Of a DNA stretch of 64,000 bases, positions 42,596-51,615 are shown one piece after another. The stretch is from Bradyrhizobium sp. 132. GTDB taxonomy: Bacteria > Pseudomonadota > Alphaproteobacteria > Rhizobiales > Xanthobacteraceae. A model generated the notes under the pieces. It had not been told where the DNA came from, did no database searches, and worked only from the letters and a program-made list of their open reading frames with translations. The first letter of the stretch is position 1, and each line of letters starts with the position of its first letter. The stretch spans positions 62,001-126,000 of the forward strand of contig NZ_JADPKY010000157.1 in NCBI RefSeq assembly GCF_023074185.1, written 5' to 3'. The translations under genes were made by a program, and so were the position numbers.

Positions 42596-44050
42596 TCAGA
42601 ACGATCCCAACGCGCCGCCCAAAACGATCACGGCCACCAGGGCCAGCAGCGACGTCACGATGCCGACCATCACGATGTCGAAATAGCTGTCGCGATGGGT
42701 CAGGCCACAGATCGCGAGCAGGCTTACCACGGCACCATTGTGCGGCAGGATGTCCAGCGTCCCCGAGCCGATCACCGCGACGCGGTGCATCAGCGAGAGG
42801 TCGACGCCGGTGCGCGCGGCAAGGTCGACATAGGTCGGGCCAAGAGCGTCGAGTGCGATGGTCAGGCCGCCCGACGCCGAGCCGGTCAGCGCAGCGAGAA
42901 TATTGGTCGCGACCGCGAGCGAGACCAGCGGACCGCCTTCGATCGCAAGCACCCAGTCGCGCACCGTTTCGAAAGCCGGCAGCGCCGCGATGACCGCGCC
43001 GAATCCGACGAGGCTTGCAACGCTGAGTGCGGGCAGGACCGATGCATTGGCGCCGGCGTCCATGGTCTGCCGCAACGAGGGAAGCCGGGTCCAGTTCAGC
43101 ACGATGGTCGCGACGATGGCCGCGCCAAGTGCGACACTGACCGACCATACGCCGGCGACCGCGGCCAGCGATATTCCGCCGAAGCGCTGCTCGCTCAGAT
43201 ACGACACATCGAGCCGCGGCAACACCAGGAGTGACATCACGAGATTGACGGCCACGACGACTGCCAGTGGCAGGATGGCGCTCGCCACCGGAGCAGCCCC
43301 GTCGCTGCGGCGACCGTGCCGGATCTCGGCCGGATCGAACTCGCGTGCGGTCGTCGCGCGCTCGCGGACCAGCTCGTCATCGGCGGCGTGCTCGGCCGCG
43401 CCCCGCACGTCCTCGCCATAACCTTCTCCGGCACGGCGGGCCGCAGCCTCGGCTCGCTGCAGCCACCACAGGCCTGCGCCGAGCATGATGAGGGACGCGA
43501 CGATACCGAGGCCTGGCGCGGCAAACGGCGTGGTGCCGAAGAACGGCATCGGGATCGCGTTCTGGATCGACGGCGTGCCCGGCAGGGCCGACATGGTGAA
43601 GGTCGACGTCCCGAGCACGATCGCGGCCGGAATCAGCCGGCGCGGAATCGCGGCCGCGCGGAACAGTGACTGGGCCATCGGAACGATGACGAAGAACGCG
43701 ACGAACAGGCTCACGCCGCCATAGGTGACAAGCGCGCCGGCCAGCACGACCGCGAGAATCACGCGTCGCTCGCCGAGGCATTGCGCCATGAAGCCCGCCA
43801 CGGACCTCACCGCGCCGCTGTCGTCCATCAACTTGCCGAAGACGGCGCCGAGCAGGAAGATCGGGAAGAACTGCGCCAGAAACCCCGCCGCATTCACCAT
43901 GAAGATCTGGGTCAGGTTCGCGAGCAGCGGCTCGCCGCCGAACAGCGCCGCGACGAGCGCAGCGAACGGCGCGAGCAGCAGGACGCTCCAGCCGCGGAAG
44001 GCAAACAGGACGAGCAGACCGAGCCCGACGAGAATACCGAGAAGACCCAC
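42596..44050 (-). CDS. GntP-family organic-acid permease
   Basis: A 484-residue, 12-helix transporter of the GntP/gluconate:H+ symporter group: FLAQFFPIFLLGAVFGKLMD near residue 57, LAGALVTYGGVSLFVAFFVI near 102, TFTMSALPGTPSIQNAIPMP near 150, a hydrophilic central loop (200-245), then VATNILAALTGSASGGLTIA and RVAVIGSGTLDILPHNGAVV near the end. Some members import D-3-hydroxybutyrate or gluconate. It begins 3 bases after the patatin gene, so the two are one operon; a hydroxybutyrate or short hydroxy-acid substrate is a guess from that pairing. Confidence 0.84.
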   Translation of the reverse strand: MGLLGILVGLGLLVLFAFRGWSVLLLAPFAALVAALFGGEPLLANLTQIFMVNAAGFLAQFFPIFLLGAVFGKLMDDSGAVRSVAGFMAQCLGERRVILAVVLAGALVTYGGVSLFVAFFVIVPMAQSLFRAAAIPRRLIPAAIVLGTSTFTMSALPGTPSIQNAIPMPFFGTTPFAAPGLGIVASLIMLGAGLWWLQRAEAAARRAGEGYGEDVRGAAEHAADDELVRERATTAREFDPAEIRHGRRSDGAAPVASAILPLAVVVAVNLVMSLLVLPRLDVSYLSEQRFGGISLAAVAGVWSVSVALGAAIVATIVLNWTRLPSLRQTMDAGANASVLPALSVASLVGFGAVIAALPAFETVRDWVLAIEGGPLVSLAVATNILAALTGSASGGLTIALDALGPTYVDLAARTGVDLSLMHRVAVIGSGTLDILPHNGAVVSLLAICGLTHRDSYFDIVMVGIVTSLLALVAVIVLGGALGSF

Positions 44051-44053
44051 GCC

Positions 44054-45073
44054 TCAGCACTCCGCCAGGAGGACGTCGAGATCGGCGGTCGAACGCTGGC
44101 CGATATCGGCGCCGTGCTCGTCGAGAAACGTCTGCGCCGCCAGACGTCCCTCGGCGCGCAGCATCGAGACGAACTCCCATTCCGCGTTGAGCTTCGACGA
44201 CGCCCCGAACTTCGCCAGCATGTCGCTCTTGACGCGGTGGGTCCGCATCTTTGCCCAGCGCGCGCCCTCGCCGCTGCCGGGGTCCGCCGCCTGGCGCAGC
44301 AGCGCGATCATGCGCAGCTCCTTCATCAGCGGCGAATTGAACGAGATCTCGTTCAGACGGTTGAGAATCTCCGCAGCCGTCCGCGGCTCCTCGAACGTTT
44401 CAGTCGGATTGATCTGCACCAGGATGGTGTCGTGCGCATCGCTCTCGCGCACCAGCGGCGTGATCGTCGGGTTGCCGACATAGCCGCCGTCCCAATAGGG
44501 CTCGCCGTCGATCTCGACCGCCCGGAACATGGTCGGCAGGCAGGCCGATGCCAGCAACACATCCGCCGTGATCTCCGCGTTGCGGAAGATGCGTCCGCGC
44601 CCAGTGCGCACCCGCGTCGCGGTGATGAACAGCTTGATGGGTGAGCTCGCGAGCCGCTCGAAATCGATGCTCTCGGCCAGCACTGCGCGCAGCGGATTGT
44701 AACCGGTCGGATTGAGATCGTAGGGCGACAGCACCCGCGACATCAGGTCGGTCAGGATGTAGAAGGGCGACGTGTCGAGCGTCCAGCGCCCCATCAGCCG
44801 GTCGAGCGGCGAGCGCTGGAGCGGACTGAAGGCCGCGGCCTTCGAAACGCGGCGCCAGTATCTTTCGAGCGCGTCGCGCGCGCCCTCGGCGCCACCCGCG
44901 ATCCAGCCATCCGCCAGCACGGCCGCATTCATCGCGCCCGCCGATGTCCCGGAGATCGCGGCGATGGTGAGCCACTTTTCTTCCAGGAGACGGTCGAGCA
45001 CGCCCCAGGCGAACGCGCCGTGCGAACCGCCGCCTTGAAGCGCGAGATCGATCAGTACGGCGTCCCGTTCCAT
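44054..45073 (-). CDS. Patatin-like phospholipase
   Basis: A 339-residue patatin-family serine hydrolase. IDLALQGGGSHGAFAWGVLD near residue 8 is the oxyanion loop, AAISGTSAGAMNAAVLADGW near 38 holds the GxSxG nucleophile, and YWDGGYVGNPTITPLV near 188 the catalytic Asp. EIADVLLASACLPTMFRAVE-like sequence precedes it. The C-terminal 110 residues are helical. It presumably acts on lipids or storage polyester in the cytoplasm; co-operonic with a GntP permease. Start at 45073 puts the conserved strand nine residues in; the frame stays open to 45100. Confidence 0.87.
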   Translation of the reverse strand: MERDAVLIDLALQGGGSHGAFAWGVLDRLLEEKWLTIAAISGTSAGAMNAAVLADGWIAGGAEGARDALERYWRRVSKAAAFSPLQRSPLDRLMGRWTLDTSPFYILTDLMSRVLSPYDLNPTGYNPLRAVLAESIDFERLASSPIKLFITATRVRTGRGRIFRNAEITADVLLASACLPTMFRAVEIDGEPYWDGGYVGNPTITPLVRESDAHDTILVQINPTETFEEPRTAAEILNRLNEISFNSPLMKELRMIALLRQAADPGSGEGARWAKMRTHRVKSDMLAKFGASSKLNAEWEFVSMLRAEGRLAAQTFLDEHGADIGQRSTADLDVLLAEC

Positions 45074-45201
45074 GGCGGCACTCACGCAACTGAAACTCAA
45101 ATTCGACGCGATTTGTCACACGTCGTCGAACACCAATGGCGTACTGTAGGGAGCTTTTGCTGCGAGATGCAACTGGAACGTGGGACCTCCCGCGACCTGG
45201 C

Positions 45202-46446
45202 CTAGTGCTCGAACACCAGCCGCGCGCCGACCGTGCCGTCGAGGGCGCGGATCTGCTCCAGCAGCGCGCCTGAATCCTGGCCGCCGAGGTCGGCATCGAG
45301 CACGACGTAACCGAGGTCGCCGGCGGTCTCCAGATATTGCGCGGCGATGTTGATGTCGCGCTGGAGGAAGACCTCGTTCAGCCGGCGCAGCATGCCCGGC
45401 ACGTTGCGATGGACGTGGCTGAAGCGCGCGCCGGAGGGCCGCAAATGCAGCTGCACCTCCGGGAAATTCACCGCCCCCGTGGTCGAGCCGGTGATGAAAA
45501 AATCGACCAGCTTGCGCGCCACCTCGCCGCCGATGCGCTCCTGCGCCTCCTCGGTCGAGCCGCCGATATGCGGGGTGAGGATGACGTTGCCGAGGCCCTG
45601 CACCGGGCTCTTGAAGCGGTCTGAATTCGAGGACGGCTCGACCGGAAACACGTCGATGGCGGCGCCGGCGAGATGGCCATCGCGCAGGGCCGCCGCCAGT
45701 GCTTCGAGATCGACGACGGTGCCGCGGCTGTTGTTGATCAGGAGGGAGCCGGGCTTCATCGCCCGCAGCTCCTTCTCGCCGATCATGCCTGATGTCTCCG
45801 GCGTCTCCGGCACGTGCAGGCTGACGACGTCGCTCTGCGCCAGCAGCTCTTCCAGCTTCTCGACCGGTTCGGTGTTGCCGTGACGGAGCTTGTCGGTGCG
45901 GTCGAAATAGATCACGCGCATGCCGATCGCCTCGGCCAGCGTCGAGAGCTGCGAGCCGATGTTGCCGTAACCGATAATGCCGAGGGTGCGGCCGCGTACC
46001 TCGCGGCTGCCGGTCGCCGACTTGTCCCAGCCGCCCTCATGCGCCGACACCGAGCGCGGGAAGATGCGCCGAAGCAGCATCACGATCTCGCCGATCACGA
46101 GCTCGGCGACGCTGCGCGTGTTGGAGAACGGCGCGTTGAACACGGGAATGCCGCGCTTGCGCGCCGCCAGCAGATCGACCTGGTTGGTGCCGACGCTGAA
46201 GCAGCCGACGGCGAGAAGCTGGTCGGCCGCCGCGAGCACCTCATCGGTGATCTGGGTGCGCGAGCGGATGCCGAGCAGCGACACGCCCTTGAGCGCCCGC
46301 CGCAAATCTTCGCCGTCCAGCGCCTTGGTCAGGCGCTCGACATTGGTGAAACCCGCAGTTCTGAACAGGTCCACGGCGCTGTCGTTGACGCCTTCGAGCA
46401 GCAGCGCCTTCGCGTTCCGCTCAGGGCTTTGGCCTGGGGCTGGCAT
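45202..46446 (-). CDS. serA: D-3-phosphoglycerate dehydrogenase (short SerA with ACT domain)
   Basis: A 414-residue protein close in length and order to E. coli SerA. ALLLEGVNDSAVDLFRTAGF starts it, GCFSVGTNQVDLLAARKRGI near 92, GRTLGIIGYGNIGSQLSTLA near 155 is the NAD site, LLINNSRGTVVDLEALAAAL near 235 the catalytic Arg, and ILTPHIGGSTEEAQERIGGE the catalytic His-Gly-Gly-Ser. The ACT regulatory domain covers about 335-414 (NVPGMLRRLNEVFLQRDINI). It makes 3-phosphohydroxypyruvate for serine synthesis; the ACT domain implies serine feedback. GGAG precedes ATG 46446. Confidence 0.91.
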   Translation of the reverse strand: MPAPGQSPERNAKALLLEGVNDSAVDLFRTAGFTNVERLTKALDGEDLRRALKGVSLLGIRSRTQITDEVLAAADQLLAVGCFSVGTNQVDLLAARKRGIPVFNAPFSNTRSVAELVIGEIVMLLRRIFPRSVSAHEGGWDKSATGSREVRGRTLGIIGYGNIGSQLSTLAEAIGMRVIYFDRTDKLRHGNTEPVEKLEELLAQSDVVSLHVPETPETSGMIGEKELRAMKPGSLLINNSRGTVVDLEALAAALRDGHLAGAAIDVFPVEPSSNSDRFKSPVQGLGNVILTPHIGGSTEEAQERIGGEVARKLVDFFITGSTTGAVNFPEVQLHLRPSGARFSHVHRNVPGMLRRLNEVFLQRDINIAAQYLETAGDLGYVVLDADLGGQDSGALLEQIRALDGTVGARLVFEH

Positions 46447-46545
46447 GAAATCTCCGTGGGTCACAGCTTTGCCGCAGCTCATAGACCGCGGGGGATGCGC
46501 AGCACAATAGGGTTTGGATACGGGGAGAAGATGGCGGTGCGGTCG

Positions 46546-47778
46546 TCAGATGACGTAAAACCCGTGCGTTCCGTCAAGACGCAGTTGTTCGACCAGGCCG
46601 TATTCCCATTCGAGATAGGCCTGCATCGCACGCTCGTCGACGCCGGTGCCTTCATAGGGGCGGCGGTAGCGGTGGGCGGGATCGGGCTTGGGCAGGACGC
46701 GCGGCGGGCCGATTTCGAGCGCGCCGTCATAGCCGCCTTCCCGCACATAGACCTCCCAGCCCATCTGCGCGAGCCAGGACGCCGTCATGTCGGCGCGGAC
46801 GCTCTTGTCGTCGGTCAGAACAATGTGCGCGCCGCGCACCGGCGCCGCCATATCGGTTTCCTGGACGAGCTGGCCGCCGGGATAGTGGCGGAAGCCCGGA
46901 AGATGGCCAGCGGCATATTCTTCCGCGTCGCGCACGTCGAAGCGATAGAGCGTGCGATCGGTCTGCGCGACAAGCGCAGCCATCTCGCGCGCGCCGATAT
47001 GGCGGACACCGGCGCGATAGGCGACATCGCGTGCATTGGCCGGGCCGCTTTCGAATGGGCCGATCGCGCCGCGCCGGTCGGCACCGTGGTCGAGCGTATG
47101 CCGCGCCAAGGTCCAGCCGATGGTGCCATTGCGGAGCGCGCGGACCTTGTTCGGCACGCCGGCATTGATCAGCGATTGCGTGCCGATGATCGAGCGGGTG
47201 CGGCCGGCGCAATTGACGATGATGGTGGTCTCGGCATCAGGCGCGGCCTGGCCCGCCCGTAGCACCAGCTCCGCGCCGGGCACGCTGACCGAGCCCGGAA
47301 TGTTCATGGTGGCATATTCGTCGAAGCGGCGAACGTCGAGGATGGCGATGTTGGCCTTGTCCGCGATGAGTTTTGCCACCTCGTCGGCACTGAACGAGGG
47401 CGTGTGCCTGCGCGATTCGACCAGCTCGCCAAAGGCCTTGGAGTAGGAGTTGACGTCCTCGAATACTTGATAACCCGCAGCGCGCCAGGCCTTCAGCCCG
47501 CCATCGAGCGCACAAATATTGGTATAGCCGAGTGCGGCAAGCCGTTCGGCGCCGGGCGCGACGAGCCCCTCCCCGTCATCATAGAGCACGATCGGCACAT
47601 TTTTACGCGGCAGCTTCACCTCGGCTTCGACCGCGATCCGGTCCGCGGCCATGTTGGCGGCGAACAGCGGATGACCGGTGGCGAAACCAGCCTCATGCCT
47701 GAGATCGAGCAGCGCGATTTCCTCGCGCAGGAGCAGCGCGCGGCGGATATCGGCGGGAGTGACGGTCGGGATCGTCAT
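46546..47778 (-). CDS. Multi-domain rhodanese-like protein
   Basis: A 410-residue protein of three rhodanese folds. The first (about 5-105) has LLDLRHEAGFATGHPLFAAN and an Asp-Asp-Gly active loop without Cys. The second (about 125-240) has AILDVRRFDEYATMNIPGSV and the active Cys loop VNCAGRTRSIIG near 190. The third (about 265-360) has YRFDVRDAEEYAAGHLPGFR, again with no Cys (LTDDKSVRAD). Sulfur transfer from thiosulfate or a persulfide is likely only in domain two. The ATG at 47778 is chosen by domain start; no Shine-Dalgarno is clear. The gene is single between serA and a divergent exported protein. Confidence 0.83.
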   Translation of the reverse strand: MTIPTVTPADIRRALLLREEIALLDLRHEAGFATGHPLFAANMAADRIAVEAEVKLPRKNVPIVLYDDGEGLVAPGAERLAALGYTNICALDGGLKAWRAAGYQVFEDVNSYSKAFGELVESRRHTPSFSADEVAKLIADKANIAILDVRRFDEYATMNIPGSVSVPGAELVLRAGQAAPDAETTIIVNCAGRTRSIIGTQSLINAGVPNKVRALRNGTIGWTLARHTLDHGADRRGAIGPFESGPANARDVAYRAGVRHIGAREMAALVAQTDRTLYRFDVRDAEEYAAGHLPGFRHYPGGQLVQETDMAAPVRGAHIVLTDDKSVRADMTASWLAQMGWEVYVREGGYDGALEIGPPRVLPKPDPAHRYRRPYEGTGVDERAMQAYLEWEYGLVEQLRLDGTHGFYVI

Positions 47779-47965
47779 GGGGCGGCTAACCATGGAGGGT
47801 TTCGGACAGGAGCGTTTTTGGCCGATCGGCGCCCGATTGACCAGCACAATCGAGGCATACTGTCCCTGCCTGGCAATGCCGCAAATCCCAGTCGTCCGCA
47901 CAAAGAATCGTTTTTTCTGCAGGATCAGACGGGCTACAGTTCTGCCTCAGGCTGGGGGGCGCAAG

Positions 47966-48631
47966 ATGAGAATCACGAAATTCCTGATAACCTTCCTCGT
48001 GCTGCCAAGCATGGCGATGGCGACATTGACCGATGCAGAGCGAAAATCACAATTCGAACGAGCGATGGCTGCGATTATCGCGGCGGCAACCCCCGCTTTG
48101 AGTACCTCTCGCGATACGCTGATCAAGGACTACGTCGCCTGTAAGTCCAACAAGGGACAAGCAGTAGAGCTTGTCGGTGCAAGCTATTTTCGTTCCTGCG
48201 AGCATGAAGACGCGTCTGTCACCGGCGACCGTTCGCTTGAAGCGTGTCAGCTGCGCTACGGCAAGCCATGCGCTCTGCTGGCTGTGAATGAGGAGATCGT
48301 TGTGGAGGGCGAGATGATGTCGAAAGACATGCCGCGGCTGCACTATGCAGGTAAGTACGACTTGTCGCAGATTCCGATCATCCGGCGGATCACGCGGCAG
48401 CGCCCTGACGTGCAGAACTACGACAAGGCCATGGAGCCCAAGGCGATCGCGATCCATCCTTGGGGCAAGCTGTTCATCTCGGCAGGGGATCCCAGCCTGA
48501 AGGACGCTCAAACCTCTGCGCTGGCGAAATGTAACAGCGATCCCGCGCGGAATGGCCGAGATGGCGGCTGCTTCGTCTACGCCATCAACACGGACGTCGT
48601 CATCGACGAACGGCGCATGCAGGCGAAATGA
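47966..48631 (+). CDS. Exported Cys-rich protein of unknown function
   Basis: A 221-residue protein with a signal peptide (TKFLITFLVLPSMAMA). The mature part has two similar segments: SLEACQLRYGKPCALLAVNE and SALAKCNSDPARNGRDGGCF followed by VYAINTDVVI, each placing a C-x7-12-C pair before a hydrophobic strand, as in DUF4189-like proteins. Two disulfides are likely. Function unknown. GGGGGG precedes ATG 47966. Its 3' end meets a decayed PepSY gene. Confidence 0.7.
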   Translation: MRITKFLITFLVLPSMAMATLTDAERKSQFERAMAAIIAAATPALSTSRDTLIKDYVACKSNKGQAVELVGASYFRSCEHEDASVTGDRSLEACQLRYGKPCALLAVNEEIVVEGEMMSKDMPRLHYAGKYDLSQIPIIRRITRQRPDVQNYDKAMEPKAIAIHPWGKLFISAGDPSLKDAQTSALAKCNSDPARNGRDGGCFVYAINTDVVIDERRMQAK

Positions 48632-48639
48632 CATGAGGA

Positions 48640-49140
48640 CGGCGGGTCATCCCGGCGCCGCAGCCTGCGGCGCGACAGATAGAGCAGGACGCCGGTGACC
48701 GCGAACTGCGGCATCAGCGCAGCCGCGAGCATGAACGCGAGCTTGCCGGGCCAGCCCAGAAATGCGCCGCGATGGATGTCGAGCAAGTTCGCGATGATCT
48801 TCTCGCCGAACGTCTTGTCGGCGTAGCATTCCGCGAAAACGAATTTGGCCGGTGACGGCATCGACGCGGAATTCGCGGCCACGCCGGTGATCTGACGCTC
48901 CCAGCCCTTGGCGTCGCCGGGAATCAGCAGCCAGCGGTGCAGCCTGCGCACGGTGGCAAAAAATTCCTCGCCGCGCGGCGCGCCCAACACGCGCGCGTCG
49001 TAGGGATCAACATAGAGCGAGGACGGCCGCGCGCCCTGCTCGTCGCGAGCGAAGCGCACATGCACCGCGGCGGACGGGTCGGTCGCCAGCGCGCGAATTC
49101 GCGGCAACGTCTCGCGGTTTTGCGCGATCTCACGCGGTGG
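48640..49140 (-). pseudogene. Remnant of a PepSY-associated transmembrane protein
   Basis: The reading frame contains the inner and C-terminal parts of a PepSY-TM iron-uptake-associated membrane protein: SSLYVDPYDARVLGAPRGEE, FFATVRRLHRWLLIPGDAKG, KTFGEKIIANLLDIHRGAFL, GWPGKLAFMLAAALMPQFAV and TGVLLYLSRRRLRRR. The N-terminal PepSY and first helices are missing: the frame begins with REIAQNRETLPRIRAL right at the stop of the aldolase gene. A central helix block normally found between ITGVAA and NSASMPSPAK is also absent. It has no plausible start, so it is a decayed copy. Confidence 0.72.
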
Positions 49141-50014
49141 CGGGAACCATCAGCTCGTCGAGCTTCCGCTTGAGCGCGGTGCCGTCGGACAAGGCCCGGA
49201 GCGGCGGCCGCACGCGCAGCCAGCTCGCATCGCCCGTCTGTGCCGCGAGGATGGCTTTCAGCGTCGTGAGGAAGGATGGGGATTTCACCACGATGTCGAC
49301 GGCGGCCTGCATGCGCGCTTCGACATCCTTGCCGTCGACCATTGCCTTGACCAGCTCCGGCGCGATGTTGGCCATGCCGCAGATGGTGCCGGCGCCGCCG
49401 GCGGCGATCGCGCGGGTGATGTCAACCTCGTTGCCGACGGTGATGGCGAGCTCGGGGGCGGCGGCACGGAATGCCTGGAACTGCTTGAAGTCGCCGCTGG
49501 AGTCTTTCAGCCCAGCAACCATCTTGCCGTAGCGCTTGCGCAAATTCGCGGCGACGCTGGTCGGGATCGCAACACCCGAGATCTGCGGGATATGATAGAG
49601 GTAGGCACGCAGGCGATCGTCGGCGACGCCGTCGAGGACCGCCGCAAAGGCATCTTCGATGCCTTCAGGGCTGACGCTACGGTCGAAGTAAGGCGGCAAC
49701 AACAACACGTGGCGCAGGCCGAGACCGAGCACGGCGCGCGTCAGCGCGATGCTGTCGCTGATCGCGGGGAAGCCGCCGCCGATTCCAATTCGTTCCGGCG
49801 CCACCCCGGCCTTGAGCACGGCCTCGATGGTCGCGACGCGCTCGGCGACACTGAAGGAGGTGCCCTCGCCGGTGGTGCCGAACAGCACGACGCCATCGAC
49901 GCCCTTGCCGAAGAGTTGCTTGGCGTGAGCGGCGAGCTTTGCGGAGTCCACGCTGCCGTCGGTTGCCAGCGGCGTCGCTGACGCTACCCAGAACCCGCGA
50001 ATTGCCTCCGTCAT
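49130..50014 (-). CDS. Dihydrodipicolinate synthase-family (DapA-like) aldolase
   Basis: A 294-residue class I aldolase-fold protein with the intact GTTGE loop (GVDGVVLFGTTGEGTSFSVA near 40), IGIGGGFPAISDSIALTRAV, HVLLLPPYFDRSVSPEGIED, YHIPQISGVAIPTSVAANLR with the conserved Tyr, and the Schiff-base Lys in GKMVAGLKDSSGDF near 168. It faces an FAD oxidoreductase/GntR operon across a GntR-type palindrome, so it likely belongs to a catabolic route such as sugar-acid or hydroxyproline-type breakdown rather than lysine synthesis. ATG 50014 with AGGTGGG upstream. Confidence 0.85.
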   Translation of the reverse strand: MTEAIRGFWVASATPLATDGSVDSAKLAAHAKQLFGKGVDGVVLFGTTGEGTSFSVAERVATIEAVLKAGVAPERIGIGGGFPAISDSIALTRAVLGLGLRHVLLLPPYFDRSVSPEGIEDAFAAVLDGVADDRLRAYLYHIPQISGVAIPTSVAANLRKRYGKMVAGLKDSSGDFKQFQAFRAAAPELAITVGNEVDITRAIAAGGAGTICGMANIAPELVKAMVDGKDVEARMQAAVDIVVKSPSFLTTLKAILAAQTGDASWLRVRPPLRALSDGTALKRKLDELMVPATA

Positions 50015-50108
50015 CACACCCACCTGTTGCTGCGGCTTCGGACCAAGCCTCGGATCTCGAAGGATCTGAGGAGGGCTTCCCGAGCCTTGTTTTTGCTTTA
50101 CTTTTCGT

Positions 50109-50127
50109 CTTGTACCTTACATACAAG
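50109..50127. promoter_or_regulatory. Palindrome, probable GntR (FadR-type) operator
   Basis: CTTGTA-CCTTACA-TACAAG lies between the divergent aldolase and FAD-oxidoreductase genes. The TTGTA/TACAA arms resemble the TNGTNNNACNA pattern of FadR-subfamily sites. The regulator at 51616 is the obvious candidate. Confidence 0.6.
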
Positions 50128-50194
50128 AAAGGCGCAAATCTTTTCCGCCATCCCGGCGCGCGTGAGACGCAGCCAGATTCCGAGGAGGTCTCGC

Positions 50195-51607
50195 ATGAAC
50201 ATGGTGACCCCCATTGGGCGGCCCGACCATTTGCTCGTCGCGTTGCGCGACAAGCTCGGCGCCGCCGCCGTGCTTGTCGGCGCCGACGTGCCTGCCCGCA
50301 ATTGCAACGACTGGAGCGCGAGCCTGCCGCAAACGCCGCTCGCAGTGATCCGGCCGGTCGACGCGCAAGGCGTTGCGGATGCGATCGCGACCTGCCGGCA
50401 GGCGCATCTGCCGTTCGTGCCGCAGGGCGGATTGACCGGGCTGTGCCGCGGCGCATCGCCGGAAGCAGGTTGGGTCGCGATCTCGCTGGAGCGCATGAGC
50501 GGCATCGAGGAGATCGATCATGCGTCGATGACGATGACGGTGAAATCAGGCACGCCGCTGGAGACGATCCAGAAGGCCGCCGACGAAGCCGGGTTTTTCT
50601 TTCCGCTCGACCTCGGCTCGCGCGGCTCCTGCGCGATCGGCGGCAACCTCTCGACCAATGCCGGCGGCAATCGCGTGATCCGCTACGGCATGACGCGCGA
50701 GCTCGTGCTCGGGCTCGAAGTCGTGCTGCCCGACGGCACCATCATCACCAGCCTCAACAAGCTGATGAAGAACAATGCCGGCTACGATCTGAAACATCTG
50801 TTTATCGGCTCGGAAGGCACGCTCGGCATCATCACCCGCGTGGTGCTGCGGCTGTTTCCAAAACCGCGCTCGACCATGGCCGCGCTCTGCGCGCTCAAGG
50901 ACTATGCCGCCGTGATTGCGCTGCTCGGCGCCGCGCGCAGCGGGCTCGGCCCGCTGCTGTCGGCGTTCGAGGTGATGTGGCCGGATTACTGGGACGTGAT
51001 CACGAATCGCGCCGGCGTCAAGCCGCCGGTCGCCGCACGCCACGGCCTCTACGTGCTGGTGGAAGCGCAAGGCACCGACGAGAGCGTCGACGCGCCGCGC
51101 TTCCAGAACTGGCTCGAACAGCTGATGGAACGCGGGCTGCTCGCCGACGCCGCCGTGGCGCAATCGCTGGCGCAGACGCAAAGCTTCTGGCGCGTGCGCG
51201 ACATCTGCGCCGAGTTCGGCCAGGTGCTGGGGCCGCACATCTCCTACGACATCGGGCTTGCGGTGGCGCGGATGGACGAGTTCGTCACGCGCTGCAAGGC
51301 CGCGCTGGCTGACAGCATCGAGGGATGCGAGAGCGTCTATTACGGCCATATCGGCGACGGCAATCTGCATCTCGTCTCCTGGGTGACCGGCCTTGCCGTC
51401 GAGCAGCAGCCGAAGGAAGCGATGGACGCGATCATCTACGGTCTCGTGCGCGAGATGGGCGGCAGCGTCTCCGCCGAGCACGGCATCGGCACGCTGAAGA
51501 AGAAGTGGCTGGGGCATGCCCGGAGCGAGGCCGAGATCGCGCTGATGCGGACGCTGAAGGCCGCGCTCGATCCCGACCATCTGCTCAATCCCGGCAAGGT
51601 GATCTGA
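50195..51607 (+). CDS. FAD-binding (GlcD/D-2-hydroxyacid dehydrogenase type) oxidoreductase
   Basis: A 470-residue FAD-linked oxidase. The PCMH-type FAD domain (about 35-215) has VRPVDAQGVADAIATCRQAH-like sequence, PFVPQGGLTGLCRGASPEAG near 73, FFPLDLGSRGSCAIGGNLST near 130 and NAGGNRVIRYGMTRELVLGL; the C-terminal domain has YYGHIGDGNLHLVSWVTG near 385 and GGSVSAEHGIGTLKKKWLGH near 430. It oxidises a D-2-hydroxy acid (lactate, 2-hydroxyglutarate or similar) to the 2-oxo acid. GAGGAGG precedes ATG 50195. A GntR gene follows 8 bases later. Confidence 0.89.
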   Translation: MNMVTPIGRPDHLLVALRDKLGAAAVLVGADVPARNCNDWSASLPQTPLAVIRPVDAQGVADAIATCRQAHLPFVPQGGLTGLCRGASPEAGWVAISLERMSGIEEIDHASMTMTVKSGTPLETIQKAADEAGFFFPLDLGSRGSCAIGGNLSTNAGGNRVIRYGMTRELVLGLEVVLPDGTIITSLNKLMKNNAGYDLKHLFIGSEGTLGIITRVVLRLFPKPRSTMAALCALKDYAAVIALLGAARSGLGPLLSAFEVMWPDYWDVITNRAGVKPPVAARHGLYVLVEAQGTDESVDAPRFQNWLEQLMERGLLADAAVAQSLAQTQSFWRVRDICAEFGQVLGPHISYDIGLAVARMDEFVTRCKAALADSIEGCESVYYGHIGDGNLHLVSWVTGLAVEQQPKEAMDAIIYGLVREMGGSVSAEHGIGTLKKKWLGHARSEAEIALMRTLKAALDPDHLLNPGKVI

Positions 51608-51615
51608 GGGAGCCT

